Below, in pieces: positions 1-14,100 of a DNA stretch of 64,000 bases. The notes below the pieces were generated by a model. The model made no database searches, was not told the origin of the DNA, and worked only from the letters and a program-made list of their open reading frames with translations. Position numbers and translations under genes: made by a program. Every line of letters starts with the position of its first letter. Within the stretch, counting starts at the first letter, position 1. The stretch is from Strix aluco (lineage: Eukaryota; Chordata; Aves; Strigiformes; Strigidae): positions 9,771,144 to 9,835,143 of the forward strand of contig NC_133946.1 in assembly GCF_031877795.1 (NCBI RefSeq), in the 5' to 3' direction.

Positions 1-3000
1 AGTCAGGGGCTTTAAATAGGACAAGCACAGTAAGAGGCAAAAATCCTTCCCAAACTCAAACTGGTACTGGGCAGTACTGCTGCCCAAACAGTCTTGCAGA
101 ACTTCAGATCCAACACGTCACTGTGCAGCTTTACAAGATCTCCCAAGTACAGAAGCTACAGTAGGATCCCTTAGGGCAACAGGTTTCGAGATCTCCCTCC
201 CCCTCTCAAAGTGCGACAGACACAAATTCACACCATAGCACTCATGGCTGCTGGTTTCTCTACTAGGTTACTTAGTGTAGTATAACCTTCATTACAAAGG
301 TCCCTTTAAGGAAAACACTGAAGAATCAGGATCAGAAGAGCCTGCAAGACATTTAAATAGCAGTTGTATTCTAAACAGTTGGACTGACAATCACCTGAAG
401 CAGAGCATGGTTTAATTTACATGAGGAGGATTCTTGAGACCTCTGAGTGTGGCAGCAACTAAGGAGAATTCAAATATGAAGAGACAACATGAAGCAATTT
501 TGTCACCTGGCACTTCATTAAGGGACAGTCCGCAGCCACCACAACAACTGCAGTATATGCAATACTCTGAGCATTAAAAGCCAGGCTCAGGAATAAAATG
601 TACACTGCCAACAATCCTTTTCAACTGCAGAAGAATATCTGGATGTCTTGCTATAGTCTATGTGAAACCTATCCAATGCCTACGTTCAGTATTTCCAAAA
701 TGAAACATTTTCACTCATAAGCTTATGGAGACTCATATTACTAGGAAAACCATGACATATAAAGAACAATATAATTCCAAACAGCTTAAATTCTGAGTTT
801 ATGATAATGAAACAAAGACTAGAATCAAATCCTGCATTTTTTTAGACTGTTTGTAGCAAGTTAAAAGAAATGTTCAGTTATGGAAAGAAAAATACCTCCT
901 TCCTATGCTTATCTAAACATAAAATGGTAATATAATTAAAGTAATAAGTATTACTGCAAATTATAAGCAATCAGTGATGAAAGAAAAATGTGTCATCCTC
1001 AGTTCATGGCTCATAATTATTTCATTTCCCGAACAGTACAAAATCTATGATAACTAATAAATAATAAAAGCTTTTTGAAAAGCCAGAAGGCTTGGATGTA
1101 ATTTTTCATGTAACTCATCAGATCTGTCCAACTCAATGAAGTCAATCCTAAATTTTGCACTGCGAATTTCTACTCTTCTGTTCTATGAGAAGGTGGACAA
1201 CTTAGATTCACAGAAAGACGTGTACCCATTTTCTACCTACACCTGTAACTGGATTTTAGCCTTAACTCAAGGGAAAACCTGTCAACTGTATTTACCAAAC
1301 AAAAATGAGCTGCTTGTTTTTTAGATCTCAGCACTTTCAAAAGGTTGTGAATGTTACCATCTATTGACCAAAAAGAAAAAAAATATTTTCAAGAAGTGAA
1401 TAAAATCCACAGATTACAATTACCTAAAAGAAAAAAACCAGCTTTAATCTACTCAAACTAAGAGAGTGCTGTATCTGCCATGCTTTCAGCAGTCCAGATG
1501 GCATTTTATTTACATGTACCATCTAAACAATCATTGCTGAGTTGTGGAAACACTTGTTACAGTTTTGACAACAGGAGGGACATTATTCCCCCCGTTATAA
1601 ATCACAAATCACTGAGGGCAGCTGCAGCCTCTGTTTCTCTATCATTCTCTTAAAGACCAGAATTTTAGTGAAAGATGAGATTTTATTAGCTTTCCTGGCT
1701 GAGCTATGGTAAGTGAAGAGAGATGAAAGACGAAGTAATGAAAGGGAGAGAAACCAGAGTTGTGGCTGACTTGCGCAAGGGGACCCAACCTGCTTAGAAG
1801 TAAATTATTCAGCTGCCAGATCCTGCCTGTAACTCCAGTGATGTGAACACATAGGTCAATCCATTCCCATTCGGTGCAGTTTATTGGCAACACATTTAGG
1901 CTGGTGTAAGAGGACGGGATTGTTAGTATTTGGGGAGGGGGTGGGTTAAAAGTTTGGTTAAGAAAAACATTTTCCATTGTCAGAAGAAATAAACTAGTTT
2001 ATATCACGCTAGCAGTATTTAAAGGAAATAGAAATGCAAGATAAAATGCAGTGATATATTTCAAATAATTTGATCAACCTGTCATGGATTATTAAAACTG
2101 TTCTTATCAAAAATACTATGACAGCCATGCCAATAATAAAGAAAGCATTTGGCTAATTTAAAATTTTGTTAAGGTTTAGCAAGCAAATCACCATGCATAC
2201 AACAAGCTACAGAGGTTAAGAGCTGCTGCCACATATCTCAAGAAAATTCATCGGGCCTAATTAATCTCATGGTGCACAGTCTCTTCGTTGAGAAAGTTAC
2301 AAGCAAAACAAACAAGAAAAAGTGAAAACCACACAAAATACAAGTTGTTCTGCTTATCCCAGATCACCATTTTTCTTGTTCCATTAACATGGTACAGGGA
2401 AAGATGCCCTTTAAATGAGCAGCATGTGAGCCTTTCCTTGTAGCAGATTCCAGGCAGACTCCCGGAGAGCGTTTGCCTCCCCAAATGCAATCGCTCAATT
2501 CAACAGGATCTGGGATGTAGCTTCCTAATCCAGCCTTGAATTTACTTGTGAAATGTGGTGAGCTGGAAGGGAACGAGATGAGGAAATAAAACCACAAGAA
2601 AACACAAGCCTCATAACACACTATGATCACAGTTTACAATGAATGAGACTTAACATCATAAGTAGGTATAGCAAGTAACAAAACATTGCCATGAATTTTT
2701 TGAGCTGCCTAAATAGGATTATCTCCATATATGTTGGAGAGTATTCAACAAGATTAGACTCATTTGTATTACAACACATGTTTATGTGCTTTAACACAGC
2801 TGATATGTAGAGCAGAAGCAGATCTTCGGCATCTGTACCAACAATACATTGTCTTTTAAATGAATAGTTTTACTCTAGGATAGGATTCTCTTCTTTCCCT
2901 TATGAATACAGATAACAATCAAGGTTGAGTAAAACTGGAAGCCCAACAAATGGAAGAATATCAAAGCTTTCCACAGCTTACAAATTTGTAAGTGTCTGCA

Positions 3001-5429
3001 CATTTTGGATAGCCACATACAAGCAGTGCATTAAGATCACAATCTCACTTCAAAACAACCAGGTATCAATTTTGAGTCTCATTAACAACCTCCATCCCCA
3101 GGGAAGTCACTGTTCCCAGGCAAACACATCTTCTCCGATAAAGGGACGGGCAAAAGGAGAATAGAATTGACAGATGTACACAAATCTCAGTGGAGATCTC
3201 AAGTTAGACAAATAAAACCTATGCCACTCAACCAAATTATGCAACGCTTATTTACTTTTGCTGAAAATACACTGAAATTTTCATGACAAAAGAATTACAG
3301 CAGGAAAAGAAACCCCTAAAAGGCAGCCTTGGACATTTTATGTAAAGGATGCTTGACTCCAGATGTCTCCAGTTGAGCGCCCGTGAGCCACAGCTGCGCC
3401 GTGCTGCCTCTCCCTCACAGAATCCATCATGCCTGTGATGGCGTTACCTGCTGCATGCCATTACTGATACTAAGACAGGAGCTTTGGGCTGGCGTGTCAG
3501 TGACACACCGGTTCTACTCTCTGCAGTAAGCGTTTGTTGCACGGGCTCTGGGTTCTGGCAGGCAGCTTTGCACCCGTCCGTCCCCCCGCTACACAGTTGC
3601 ACCTCCTTCACGTGGACACTGGTACCCCTGTTCCAGAGACCCTCGTCGCTTTTTGCTACTTACATGCCTGTGTATGCCACACAGGATGACTTGGCCCATT
3701 TATTATCACCATGTTGAATTTAAGGTTCGCTGACTCGGGTTCTGTGCAGAAGTAAAAAATATTGTCTCTTCTCTGAGTCACCACAGAGATATTTAGCACA
3801 TTAGTGGAACTTCATTTATTAATACCAACAAACCATCTGAGCCATGGATATAAAATCCTTGCTCATATAACATAGTGCAGTAAACGGAGTTACATCATGC
3901 ATCAATTTCTTTATTTGTTTTCCAGAAAGGATCTACTGCACAGAACCGCACAGTCAGCTATTATTTCCACAGGGGATTTATTCAGCACTGTATCCCTACT
4001 CACAGTATGAATATAATTTAGGGTCTTCAATTTTTACAAACTTGGATCTGTCTAGAAGATAGAAAGTGTAAATACAATTAAAGAAAACACATATATTTTT
4101 CCCTGACTTTGAAATATGGGTCATGATGCCTTTTGTCATGTGTTTCTTCTACTCACAGCTTGTTCCCTTCCCTGGTTTTAGCTGCCTATATACTGGTTAA
4201 TTAGTCTTGCCCATGTAACCTAGTTTCACTATCCACAAATTTGTTTGTTTAACCCCATAAATACTATGAAATAATATAATACTAAGAACATTTATCCCCC
4301 AAAAATAAGGTATAGAAAAAGTCATATATACCTAAAAAAGACACTCAGCTACTACAGATCACTCAACCAGCTCTATAAATATGTAGATTGCTATATGGGG
4401 AACTGACCTTCCATGCAGAAAAAATAAATGTTAATATGCTCCAAAGCAGTATATGGCCATGTAGCCTGTTAAGTGAATTCAAATATTCATATATACAGCG
4501 TAGTTGTAACCTCTGTTTGAGTGATCTTTACCCCGAGAAACAGAGTATTTTGATTTAAATGCAATCTCAGACAGAAACAACCCTTCCCTTCCTCCCCCTG
4601 AAAATACAAGGTGTACGTCTGTCAGGAATTAAGCAAAGCTAACGCTGCCCAGTGTCACCCTGACCTAAGCTACAATTCCAAGGTGCACCACAGACTTAAA
4701 AAGAAAGAAGAAACTACATGGAACTGTGAAGAGCACATTTGTGGCTGTGAAATACAAAAATACTCATTTACTGAAAGATGTATATGGCTTCCATTAAGCC
4801 ATTCTTTAATCTCTAGGTGACGAAGTATGATTTTCTGGCTACGTGGAAGAAAAAAACAAAAGCAGGCAGCACAAAATAGCTGTAAGAGCTACTATTGGCA
4901 ATAATCCCCAGAGTGTGACCTGAGCAGCCTGACCTCTCTGAGCTATCCTGGGGGATTCCCAAGAGAGCTCTTCCTCCAAAGAACAGCTCTGGGTCCTGTT
5001 TCCTAGAGGGAAGGAATCATTAATTGTCTGCAGAGATACTTCAAATAGCAAAACTTACATCACTCTCTGAGTGTTTCTTCAACAAGGTCTAGGAGAAATC
5101 TGAAGGGAGGAAAGAAGCTGGCAGAAGGAAGCAACAGGAGAAAGTGATGACTGGGTAAGAAAATGGCAGCTCGAATATGAAGTTGATAAATACAAAGTGA
5201 CATTGGCAAAAACAGCTCTACACATACAGCAATGGAAATGGAGCTAATTACTGCCATTCAAGACAGACAGTATTTTGCAAATGTCAGTTTTATGTGCTGC
5301 ATTCTCAGTAACTAGAATATTAGAAAAGAACTAAAGAACAAAATAAAAGATATTAAGTCACAAGAAATGCAGGTCCTGGCTCTATTCTTTGCCCATCTTC
5401 CTCCGCTTCCTTCCAGTCTTGAAAGGGCT
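1..5429. other. Non-coding, no recognisable gene
   Basis: AT-rich single-copy-looking DNA. The only compositional change is a mildly GC-richer patch at about 3360-3720, with splice-like signals on both strands around 3421-3526 and no recognisable protein. No repeat family was recognised. If the CpG island at 22-23.5 kb drives leftward transcription, this would be intron or downstream sequence. Confidence 0.6.
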
Positions 5430-5830
5430 AGGGGGGAACTAGAAAAGGTGCAGAAAGTTGGCCAAGAAAATAAATAGAGAAAAAAAGCTAGCATGCATAA
5501 AGGAAAAAAAAAGTATTACAACTTTTTAAGCCTGGGAAAAGTTTACTGAGAGGTATGTACCATCAGAAGTGCCTGGAGAAAATGAGCAGAGTACTTCCTA
5601 CCTCCTCTAATAAAAGGAGTAAGAAAGAGCAAGTGAATCTCACAAGCTCAAAACACACAATGAAGTTGAGGAACTCACTGCCACAGGATGCCATCGGTCA
5701 CCAAAGCTCAGCATGTGTTCAGAGTGCAACTGAACACATTCCTGCAGAAAAATCTGTCAAGGGCTCTGAAGATACCACTTCGCTGTCTCAGTGAGATTAC
5801 TGGCCACAGCTTCAGCTGGGAGAGATACCC
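5430..5830 (+). mobile_element. Ancient CR1 LINE fragment (plus)
   Basis: The order of diverged blocks follows the 3' part of old amniote CR1 elements. It has a GGAAAAGGTTCAGAAA-like block at about 5440, a CTTGGGAAAAG-like block at 5530, and the hallmark GAGGAACTCACTGCCACAGG at 5669-5688. A degraded continuation to about 5830 follows. No bird-type octamer tail is present. High divergence indicates insertion well before the younger copies in this window. Ends are approximate. Confidence 0.7.
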
Positions 5831-6519
5831 CAAGCATTGTGGCAAAACCATGAATCTAAGATATCCAACGTTACCTAGCCAAAATTTTGTTTGGTACCAT
5901 ATTAAGAAGCCCACCTGCCAACGTCCAGTTTGGCTGCACCTTGCACTGCAAGTCTGCTCTGTCTCTACCTCCCACCTCCATTTCTTCCTGGACAGCAGTG
6001 AGATGTGCGTGGATGCCATCTACACAGCATCTCAACTCCAACGAGTCACACTGTTATACTTTCTTACTGGTATTATGAACATTATAACATTGCCAATCAC
6101 AGACAAATCAGAAGAAATTAATACGGCACCGAAAAGGCATACAGAGAACATCCTCTAGCCATAAATTTTGCAAGCTGCATGGAAATTACGGGGATGGAAA
6201 TTATAACTACTTGATTATTAGTAGGAAACAGAAAAGTGAATAAACAGTATTGAGGGGAAAACAATAAGGACTATGTTTATAGCAGTATTTTTCAGATAAA
6301 CCTTCAGAGGACAAACCACAGGAGTATCTTGCATGCCTCATTAGTACCAATAAATGCAAACACAATAGTAAGCAACCTGAATTAAGTATCATCACTAAGT
6401 GCTAACAGAATCAGTTGTTAATGGACTATTAGCACCATAATTAGCAAATTTGATATTTATGCTTGTTATCTATCATTCAATTTGCAAACAATATTTTTTA
6501 ATAGCTTAAAACACTTTAT
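5831..6519. other. Non-coding, nothing recognised
   Basis: AT-rich DNA between two plus-strand CR1 fragments. The frames here are short and unrelated to known proteins. Confidence 0.55.
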
Positions 6520-7425
6520 CAGTAAAAGTTCATCAAGTTTGCCAATGACACCGAGCTGTGTGGTGCAGTCAACAGGCTGGAGGGAAGGGATGTGCCATCC
6601 AGAGGGACCTGGACAGGCTGGAGAGGTGGGACCTGCAAATCTCATGTTCAACAAGGCCACATGCAAGGTCCTGCCCATGGGTCAGAGAAATCCCAAGCAC
6701 AAATACAGGCTGGGCGATGAGTGGGTTGAGAGCAGCCCCAAGGAGGAGGACTTGGGGGTACTGTGGATAAAAACTGCCAGTGAGCCAGCAACGTACTCTT
6801 ACAGCCCAGAAAGCCAGCCATGTCCTGGGCTGCATCCAGAGCAGTGTGTCCAGCAGGTCAAGGGAGGGGATTCTTCCCCCTCTGCTCCACTCCCATGAGA
6901 CTCCCCCTGCAGTGCTGGGTCCAGCTCTGGGGGCACCAATATCAGAAGGACACGAACCTGCTCGAGCAGGGCCAGAGGAGGCCATGAAGATGCTCGGGGG
7001 GGCTGGAGCAGCTCCCCTGTGAGGACAGGCTGAGAGAGTTGGGGGTGTTCAGCTGGAGAAGAGAAGGCTCCAGGGAGACCTTAGAGCGGCCTCCCAGGAC
7101 TTAAAGGGGCTACAGGAAAGGTGGGGAGGGACTCTTGATCAGGGGTGTAGGGATAGGGTGAGGGGTAACGATTTTAAACTGAAAGAGAGGAGATTTAGAT
7201 TAGATCTAGGGAAGAAATTCTTCCCTTTGAGGGTGGTGAGGCACTGGCACAGGTTGCCCAGAGAAGCTGTGGCTGCCCCCTCCCTGGAAGGGTTCAAGGC
7301 CAGGTTGGACGGGGCTTTGGGCAACCTGGGCTAGTGGAAGGTGTCCCTGCCCAGGGCAGGGGGGTGGAACTAGATGATCTTTAAGGTCCCTTCCAACCCA
7401 AACCATTCTGTGATTTTATGAAAAG
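6520..7425 (+). mobile_element. CR1 LINE, 5'-truncated, with 3' end (plus)
   Basis: This is the longest CR1 copy in the window, about 900 bp. It starts inside the reverse transcriptase (FAND near 6535, from the usual FADD motif) and runs through the thumb and C-terminal coding region. It ends with the CR1 3' UTR: GATGATCTTTAAGGTCCCTT at about 7373-7392, then CCAACCCAAACCATTCTGTG and a decayed octamer tail near 7420. CR1 is the dominant bird retrotransposon, copied by target-primed reverse transcription and usually 5'-truncated. Frameshifts spread the coding relic over three frames, so this copy is dead. Confidence 0.93.
6525..7030 (+). pseudogene. CR1 reverse-transcriptase relic
   Basis: Three successive frames carry recognisable CR1 polymerase pieces: FANDTELCGAV then AIQRDLDRLERW (about 6530-6620), FNKATCKVL through EEDLGVL (about 6648-6765), and MSQQRTLTAQKA through SRSREGILP (about 6780-6885). 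The change of frame between blocks shows indels. The catalytic FADD box reads FAND, so the first of the two aspartates is lost. This is the relic inside the mobile element at 6520-7425 and not a host gene. Confidence 0.88.
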
Positions 7426-7987
7426 TCCCACGTGAAATGTAACATTTCCAATTAAGAGATTACTGAGTTCCCCCATAATGTACTAAGGTTTACTTTTGGA
7501 GCTCCTAGATGCTTTGAAGACTTGCTATCCATCAAGACATTGTTTCATAGAGAAGAAAAAAATATCAGATTCTGTCCTCCCCAAATAAAGCACAATTCCC
7601 AAGTGTCTTCCAACAACCATCATGCAGCAATGTTTTGTTGCCAGCATTGACCAGGTTTCCTTACCACACCAAGCAGAGAACTGCAAGGCTGAGGTCGATA
7701 TATTCCCCAGTTCAACAGTATTCAGATGTCGTGGTCTGGGTTTAACCCAGTTCTACTCAGACAGCATCAATGGAAATTTTTTTGTATTGTTGCAAGAAGT
7801 CTCTTACCCTCATTAGAAGCTTCATTTTGGTAGCCACATGCTACAAAGCCCATACAGTACAATATCCACTGTGCAAAAATGTGTTTTAGCTATTTTAAAC
7901 CAACCTACCAATTTCAACTAGCAATTTCAGATTTAGCTCTCACATTGCAGAACTTGATGGGCAACAGTTCCACATATACTTAATCCA
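7426..7987. other. Non-coding, nothing recognised
   Basis: AT-rich spacer between a plus-strand and a minus-strand CR1 fragment. No repeat or coding signal was seen. Confidence 0.55.
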
Positions 7988-8115
7988 CCACCTTCATGAT
8001 TCTGAAAACCTCAGTTCTTTTGCACTCAGCCTTCTCCTCTCCAAACTGAAGACACAGCTTCTTTACTCTCCCTTTGTATCTCGTCCAACTCCACCACATC
8101 CCTCATGAGATGCAG
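7988..8115 (-). mobile_element. Ancient CR1 LINE fragment (minus)
   Basis: The plus strand reads TTCATGATTCTGAAAACCTC, then GCCTTCTCCTCTCCAAACTG, then CTTCTTTACTCTCCCTTTGT. This is the antisense of the old-CR1 block that normally follows the order CTTGGAGAAGAG to CATGA on the sense strand. It is diverged and short, with approximate ends. Confidence 0.65.
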
Positions 8116-11100
8116 AGATACATAATATTAAAGAATTATGTCACACTAAGTGTTTACATAACAGAAAAATGATGCCCTCAGCCATCTTCTCAGGATCTTC
8201 TTTTTCATGCCTAACACAATACAGATCTCTGAAAATTAAAGCCAGCATTCTTTAAAATTAGAACTTGGATGTCACAATGCAGCAGGTACTGGTATGCAAT
8301 CCAGCTCTCCACAGCACAGCTGACACACAGACATCTGAGACCCCAAGAATACAAATCACATGCCAACTTGAGTTCACCGAGTAACTGTTCTGCATGCAGG
8401 CTACGTGACTGGGCTTTAACTAAACCCCCTCAGAGGCCAGAATGGGACATACTGCAGTATATTTGCCCTTAAAGTCTTGCCCCTTTAAAGTTTTTCCCTA
8501 AGCATCAGATACTCATCCAATATAGACTTTGTTTAAAAAACACCCCAACTTTTACTTTATTGACCGTACTATATAAACTGCTTTAAACAATGTTATCGAC
8601 ATCCCTGGGAGGCCTTTTGTTGTTGAAGGACCACACAGTGGTACATGAATGATGTAATTCAATGATTCAGATGAGACTTTCAAGATTTTGTCTACACTTC
8701 TCTCAAACCTCAAGTGTACTATTTTCCTTATTGTCTCAAAACTATATAGCCTAGTCCTCTATTACAGCACTAATCACTTCTGTTCAACCCTAAAATAAAG
8801 GATACAGTTACAACATATTTGAATTGTTGCTTATTAAAGGACAGCCACCGTTCATGACAGTCCCTATACCCAGGCCTAATGCACGTGTCCCATAGCTGCA
8901 CACTACCCTTTCTCCTTGCACAGCTTAAGTCAGAATAAGCCCAGAAAGCTCAAAGGATGGTAATGTTTGACTCTCAGCTTCATCATCCTTTGGCTCCTCT
9001 AGTTCTAGGACTGTTCTGCAAGGGGACGAGTCCTGCTCCTTCCACCCACGCCCAGCCCTGAGTGATCACTGCCCCATCTTTCTCTTCCCCATACCTGCCT
9101 GGCCTGAAGGTTTTCACAGCCTCTCCTTTTAACTGCCTGTTACATTTCTGTGGAGAATGGGAGAAAACTTTTACCAAATCTCTGGGAGGTTACAATTCCC
9201 TTATCACAGGGCCACCAATGACATTTACAACAGCAATCTCCACAGCAACTCTGGAATGCAATCCAGTAAATAAGAAATAAAACAGAGTGGTTAAAGGCTT
9301 TTTCCCTGGCAAGGGATAAAGTGGATGTGAAAGCTCTGGGTAAGACAAACTAAAATCTAACGTACAGATTTCTTTTGCCATAATAAAAATTCTAAAATCC
9401 TATTGAACCAACCTCACTTTGTTTGCAGCTTCTTTTCGGGAGTGTATGCCAGTAGAAGTAAAATAACATTTACTTTCATAGCACTAAAAGCATGCTCCTC
9501 AGATCTTGAGTTTACCACCCAAAAACCTTGTACCTTTCTAATACCTGATTTTGGGATCATTGTCATTACTGTGGCTTGGGATGCAATAGTTAAAGAAAAA
9601 AAAAAAGGTCCCAATGGACATGTAACTGTCAACTGCTTACGCACAATTTTGTTTTCACTCATTTTGAAACACATTTCAACCTTTTCAAAAAACTGAAAAC
9701 AACTGTTCTTAGGCCACCACACTCTCTTCTCTTTACAGAAAAAGCAGCGTTAACGATGTTGTTTAGAAGACCTCACTGAACAGTCAGGGCAACACATTCC
9801 ATCATGACCTAAGAAATCATGACAATCTTTGCAATGGAAAAGAAATGCATGGAAAGGTAATTTCAAGCATTCCGGTGAGTTTTATATATTGCCAAAAGTG
9901 ACAATACCAACACTCACTCCATCTACCTCTGAGCAGCTCCAGCCAGGGAACGCAGAGATCCTGCTGGCATTCCTCTGACTAAGCAACTGATGGGTGCACA
10001 TAGAGTATTTCTTAACTAGTGCAGTGACTCCTCTGAAACCATTATAATTCAGTGAGGCTGCCAGGAATTTACCACACTGTCCTTTTTAAGAGAGCCTGAA
10101 TTAAAGGCGTGTCTCCATTATCAGCCAGTCCATTAATTAAATGATCCACAATCAGAAACTAGAGCAGGAATTTACACCCCACCCCGGATGGGGCTACATG
10201 TTCTTTTAGCAAAATGCTTTACACTAATGAACAAGTGATTTTGGTCTTCCTCACACACAGGTGAATTAATGAAGAAATTTTGGAGAAACAATTAAGTGAT
10301 TATCATCAGTAGAAAAAAATAGTGTGTGACATTCAGTGAATAAATTCCTTCTGGAAAAATAAATTCAATTACACTTTCTCAGCTTCATAAACTATTTACC
10401 AGCAAGCTTTTAGCTGACCACTTCAGGCAGATTGAGTATCAGGCAAATTAGGACCAAACAGACATCAAGAAGGTGTTTAGTTCATTCTCTGCCCCTAAGC
10501 AAGGTAAAACAGACCTAGGTATATGCCAACAGGTATCTCTTACTTGTTCGTACAAGTGTTCAGTGACAGAGACTCTACAAGCTCCCCAAGAAGTCTGAAA
10601 CAAAAATAAGCATTAACCAAATAACCCTTACACACAGGTAGAGTACAAGGTGTGGCATCCCTTGTACAGCCTCTCAGACTTCCACATGGCAGAAATATCA
10701 AGTATACAAGACAGCCGTGAAGCAAAAATGTACAAAGCGAGGGGTTTTTTTCTGCAGACAATTGCAGTCAATATTTATGGTTATCTAATAAACTCCCTTC
10801 AGTGGTTACATGACTGTTTTTCTAAATGCATGATAGCATTCAAGTATTTCATATGAATTTATTAATACATTTTGAAAGAACATTAGCATGGTCTGAACTG
10901 ACAAAATTATGCCCATATTTTATTACAGCAGGATTGTATATACTGATTACTTTCTCCAGCTCCACCGCTGTTTTATTTTTTTACATTCCATTTAAGCCAG
11001 ACAGCTTTCAAGGCAAAACCAATGTTCTCTACGGTACATAGCAGGATGAAATGCCACCTGTTTAACACCTCTAGGTGCTACTGGAGCACAAATATTTTTG

Positions 11101-14100
11101 TATATATTTGCAACTATCAATGCAACCTTTGTGTACAGTTTGTGAGAAAATGATAAAAATATTCTGTGGGTGAAGCACAGGGACTGAGCACACTGAAATG
11201 TAACATGTTTAGGAGATCAGGAAGTTGCACATCAGCCAGAAGTGCCCAAGGGGACCCAAGCTCTCCCACTGATGTGATTCCACAGACTCAGTGGAAAGCG
11301 AGCCTAAAGCAGGAACTAAATTCATTTTTGTTCATTTTCTTATTGAGCTTTATTTTCTTGTTGTTTTGCATCTGTGAATCTGATTCTACAATCACAGGAA
11401 TTCTTTTGTACTCAAGGAAAGATGTAATATTTAGATGGAAATTTGAAGTCCTTATCTCTTTACCAACAGGCATATAAACAAAGATCTAGAAAACAAGTAA
11501 TCTTGTTCACTCTTCTGGTCACCAGTTGAACAGATGCCTTTCAGAGATGACATATTTAAAAGTTTGTGATGCTTCTCTCTCTACAAACTCTTCAAAGTTT
11601 TATAATTTTTTAGGTACTTACAGAGAGATTACAATATAATAAACTGTTTACAAAAAAAAAAAAAAAGGAAAAAATCCCAAATTTCCAAACTGAAAAGCTA
11701 AAGCTACCATCTAGTTCAAGCAGTTTAAAAAAAAATGAGAGAGAGAGATTAAAAAGTAGTTTTCAAAGTGAGAGCTGACAGAACTGGAGAGAAGCCAAAA
11801 TACTGAACAATAATTTCATGAACAATTCATCTGTAGCCAAATGTTAAGAGGGAAAAAATAAGAACAACAATTGCAACAACATTGTGGAGCAAGGCTTGGG
11901 TTAACGATGACACTGATGTGCAATACAAATTACGAAAGGCCATTAATTAGACTATACTTCATGGGAACGTAAGTAAGGACCTGATTACAATGTTATCTTC
12001 AGTTTAGGTTAAAAATGATAGGATCTTACGTATCAATAAATATTAATATAATGAATATACTACTACACATGTCATTTTGTACTATACAATATTCTGTCAC
12101 TGAATAAAACTAGTAAGCATGACCAAACTGTACAAAAAAGTCAGCGTGCATTTTCTACTAAAAGTTATTACCGAGAGCCAGGAACATTGCTAAACTGCTA
12201 CATTCAGCGTAACTGGTGTTGCATTTTTGGCCCATATGATTTGGCAAATAAGGGAGCTTTGCAAAAAGGGAAGCAAAAAGTAGTTTGATGAGTTTAATTT
12301 CATGGAGTTTTACACCTTCTTTGCCAATCTGAAGTCTCATGTGAGAAAAGTTTCACAGTAATCCTCAAAGTTTTAGTCCAGCTTTGTTGACAGAAGAGAG
12401 AAGGTGGTACCAAATAGGTGGATCACCACAGGAGAGGAAGCTTCAAGGAAGTTCAGTTGAATTTTTAAGAAGTTCAACCTCTTTCTCTTTTCTGCCTTCA
12501 AAACATACAGAGGTTTGTATTTCGGGAACTCATTAAAAATGAAGATCATGTCCTCAATTAGAAGGGAAAGCAGAAAAGCCATCAGACACAAGAATGCTGT
12601 TGTATATAGACATTTGGGATTAGAAATATAATCCACTGGAAACCAAAGAAACAGTGCCACACTATGATCCAACTCCATGGGATATAAGCCACTGCACTGC
12701 CATCGCACAGCTGGGAAAAGGTATCACTCTCCTCGGGAGAAAAACTGAAGAATACAGTGTTATTGGAATATCACAAGAAGGGGAACAGGAGAAAGGAGAA
12801 GCGCAGAAAAGCAAAATACTACCATGGACCATTTTTTGTAGCATGGATCTTTTAGAGACCTTGTTATATTTTATTCCATGTGGCCTTTAAAGCCTGCTTC
12901 ACAGTGCCTGGTCTTTGCATTAACACTTGCTATTTTGCCATCGGTTCTGAGGTGGTATAACTAAACTGACTTCAGCAGAGCTGCTGACACCAGCTGAGGA
13001 TCTCAAAGTACATAAAATAAACAGTTTTGTTCCTCAAATGTTTTTCATGGGTTTTGAAGTCTAAAAATTTCACATTGCTTTCTTCTACACATTCGTTTTG
13101 CAGATGACTGACAAGCTAAGCAGCATCCACAGTGGTACAAAAACATAACTTTTCAAGCCTGACTGTAAAAGTGCAAAGGCCAGAGTAAAAAGCAGAATTT
13201 GTGAAAAGCTAAGTTCTTTCATTTTCCAGTATTTGTTTAGAGGTAATCTTCGCTACCAGGTAAACACGAAACTGATGGCAAGATGAAGCACACTTTTCTC
13301 ATTCACACAGCAGGAGCAATTTTAAAAAAAAAAAAAAGAAAAAAAGCATCTTTTTCTTCTGTAATGCTTTTTCATCCGATGGAAAAATGGTAGGTTCAGT
13401 TCAGTTTCGCAGGTGGTGCTTATGGTATTTGCAAAGCATAGATAACACCTCAACTACAGGCTGGCAAGCTGGGAGACAGCAGAGGACAAACCATGAAGAT
13501 GGTGCACAGCCATGGTAGCTATGAGGAAACCTCAAAACTAAGGTCAGAGTGCAGGAGGAGAGGGACGGTTGCCTCTCACCAGCTCTCATCCCTCACACAG
13601 TTGTAGCTACGCAGAGGACAGCACTGGGGGATCTCAGACTTACAGACGAGGGGAAGAAAACAGATTAAAAACAGCATCCACAAGTGTGAGACAACTTCTG
13701 TGGGGTAAAAGGCCAGGGGGGATATTTAGTGATGACCTTGAGATCATTCTTCCCTCACGTGAGAAGCTTGTCCCCCCCGTACGACCTTACCTTGCGCCCG
13801 GGAGCAGAGCTGTTGGTACAGCGGCTGGCGCCCACGAAAGCGAGCCTGCAGCCCACTGCTCCCTCCTGCTGGGCTTATGCTTTCCGACTGGGAGCGGATG
13901 GATCAAAGCGGATGGAACAGGGCTGAAAGTGAGAAATGGGAAAAACATTACATTTCTGTGGGTTGTTGACTTCCCAAGCAGGTTTCAGGCCCATTTTAGA
14001 GAGAAGTTGGAGAGCGGAGCGGCCAGCCTTCCACCTGGAAGCTCCTCAGTCCTCCCCTCTCAAGCCCGAGAGTCACCAGAGCACAAACACAGACTTTTCT

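Noticed and set aside
3421..3526. Acceptor and donor-like sites with open frames on both strands
   Set aside because: Equally good signals on opposite strands and no recognisable peptide, so I cannot support an exon.
5688..6158. 156-codon plus-strand frame
   Set aside because: Its first part lies in an ancient CR1 fragment and the rest resembles nothing known.
6482..7022. Overlapping frames of 70-138 codons
   Set aside because: They are pieces of the decayed CR1 polymerase and its opposite strand.
12373..12708. 111-codon minus-strand frame with hydrophobic stretch
   Set aside because: No family resemblance and composition as expected by chance.
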